Below, piece by piece: positions 5,843 through 6,463 of a stretch of DNA of 6,463 nt; the first letter of the stretch is position 1, and each line of letters starts with the position of its first letter. The position numbers were made by a program, and so were the translations under genes. A model generated the notes under the pieces. It was not told the DNA's origin, did no database searches, and saw only the letters and a program-made list of their open reading frames with translations. The DNA lies in contig CAIOKW010000124.1 of the NCBI GenBank assembly GCA_903858975.1, forward strand, positions 1 to 6,463, in the 5' to 3' direction. Source of the DNA: Oligoflexia bacterium. Lineage in GTDB: Bacteria; Bdellovibrionota; UBA1018; CAIMNF01.

Positions 5843-6463
5843 TCAGTATTTCGGAAAAACCGTAATGATAAAAAATTTAGTAAGGAAAAAATCTGCAATC
5901 ATAATGAAGATGGAGCTCATAACCACGACCCAGGTTGTAGTTTGCCCAACGCCTCTTGTGCCCCCTTCAGTGGTCAAGCCCCGCCAGCAGGCCGTAATTG
6001 CAATGAAGAAAGCAAAAACAACGGTCTTTGCCATTCCAGTGAAAAGGTCCGCAAGGGTCAGTGTTTCAAGTGTTTTTGCGATAAAGAATTGAAAACCAAT
6101 ATTGAGTTCGACTTTCGCAATCAGCATCGCACCCATGAGTCCCACGTAATCCGCTAGGAGGGTTAGGATCGGAAGTGCGAGCATGCACGCAATCAATCGG
6201 GGGATCACGATTCTCTGAATCGGAGAGGTCCCGAGCGCTCGAATCGCATCAATCTGTTGGGTCACTTTCATGGAAGCGATTTCTGAGGCCATGCCGGATC
6301 CAATTCGTCCTGCAACGAGCAAACTGGTAAAGACGGGGCCCATTTCACGAAGAATAGAAAGGGAGGTCAGTTTTGGAACGTAAAGCGTTCCACCAAAGCG
6401 GGCGAGGCCGTATCCGAACTGAAGCGCCATCACGGAACCGGTCGCGATCCCGGTGATGAGGAC
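5843..6463 (-). CDS. mlaE: MlaE-like ABC transporter permease (partial, N-terminus outside window)
   Basis: MlaE is the integral inner-membrane permease of the Mla lipid transporter. The frame stays open to the right edge, giving 206 visible codons, so a GTG at 6433 is not the true start; the reading VLITGIATGSVMALQFGYG continues across it and aligns with the family. About 50-60 N-terminal residues are probably missing. The family hallmark ILREMGPVFTSLLVAGRIGSG is followed by MASEIASMKVTQQIDAI and GTSPIQRIVIPR, as in E. coli MlaE (LRELGPV, AGRAGSALTAEIG, MKATEQL). Several hydrophobic segments follow, with a conserved GLTTEGGTRGVGQTTT loop before the last helix. It is the first of three genes read leftward (mlaE, mlaF, mlaD). 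No mlaB or mlaC lies in the visible part. Confidence 0.95.
   Translation of the reverse strand, partial: VLITGIATGSVMALQFGYGLARFGGTLYVPKLTSLSILREMGPVFTSLLVAGRIGSGMASEIASMKVTQQIDAIRALGTSPIQRIVIPRLIACMLALPILTLLADYVGLMGAMLIAKVELNIGFQFFIAKTLETLTLADLFTGMAKTVVFAFFIAITACWRGLTTEGGTRGVGQTTTWVVVMSSIFIMIADFFLTKFFIITVFPKY

Noticed and set aside
5732..6157. A 141-codon open frame on the plus strand rich in Cys and His, and a second overlapping one at 5814-6092
   Set aside because: They lie antisense to the well-supported mlaF and mlaE genes, have no ribosome binding site of note and show no domain pattern.

Overview
The window looks like chromosomal DNA of a Gram-negative bacterium with an outer membrane: it carries a secretin and an Mla-type lipid transport operon. 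Protein style and gene mix (a large-secretin pilus gene, a bacterial enhancer-binding-like protein, MCE-type MlaD) suggest a Bdellovibrio-like or other former delta-proteobacterial lineage. That placement is an inference from style, not proven. No mobile element, CRISPR array, tRNA or rRNA was seen.

Layout. (1) Positions 2-718, minus strand: N-terminal part of a CpaC/RcpA-like pilus secretin that runs off the left edge. It is preceded by a near-perfect sigma-54 -24/-12 element placed so close to the ATG that the transcript would be almost leaderless. (2) Positions 837-2408, plus strand: a probable operon of a 41-residue Lys/Arg-rich protein, metK (S-adenosylmethionine synthetase) and a small two-helix membrane protein. 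(3) Positions 2409-2651: an AT-rich control region with two TTTC-A-GAAA dyads 41 bp apart and a sigma-70-like promoter. (4) Positions 2652-3584, plus strand: a 310-residue AAA+/Fis-type regulator, closed by a strong hairpin terminator that also serves the convergent gene. (5) Positions 3687-4118, minus strand: a secreted protein of unknown function whose ribosome binding site lies in a hairpin. (6) Positions 4260-6463, minus strand: mlaE (partial)-mlaF-mlaD, a tightly packed operon for an inner-membrane ABC lipid transporter.

The most unusual item is the regulator. It has the fold signatures of a sigma-54 activator (Walker A, sensor II, Fis-type helix-turn-helix), but both sigma-54-engaging insertions are missing: the GAFTGA loop and the pre-sensor-1 loop. 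Its Walker B aspartate, sensor I and arginine-finger positions are also changed. It is therefore unlikely to activate sigma-54 promoters, including the one at 731-747, and more likely works as a sigma-70-type regulator or a repurposed DNA-binding protein. The paired dyads in front of its own promoter are candidate autoregulatory operators.
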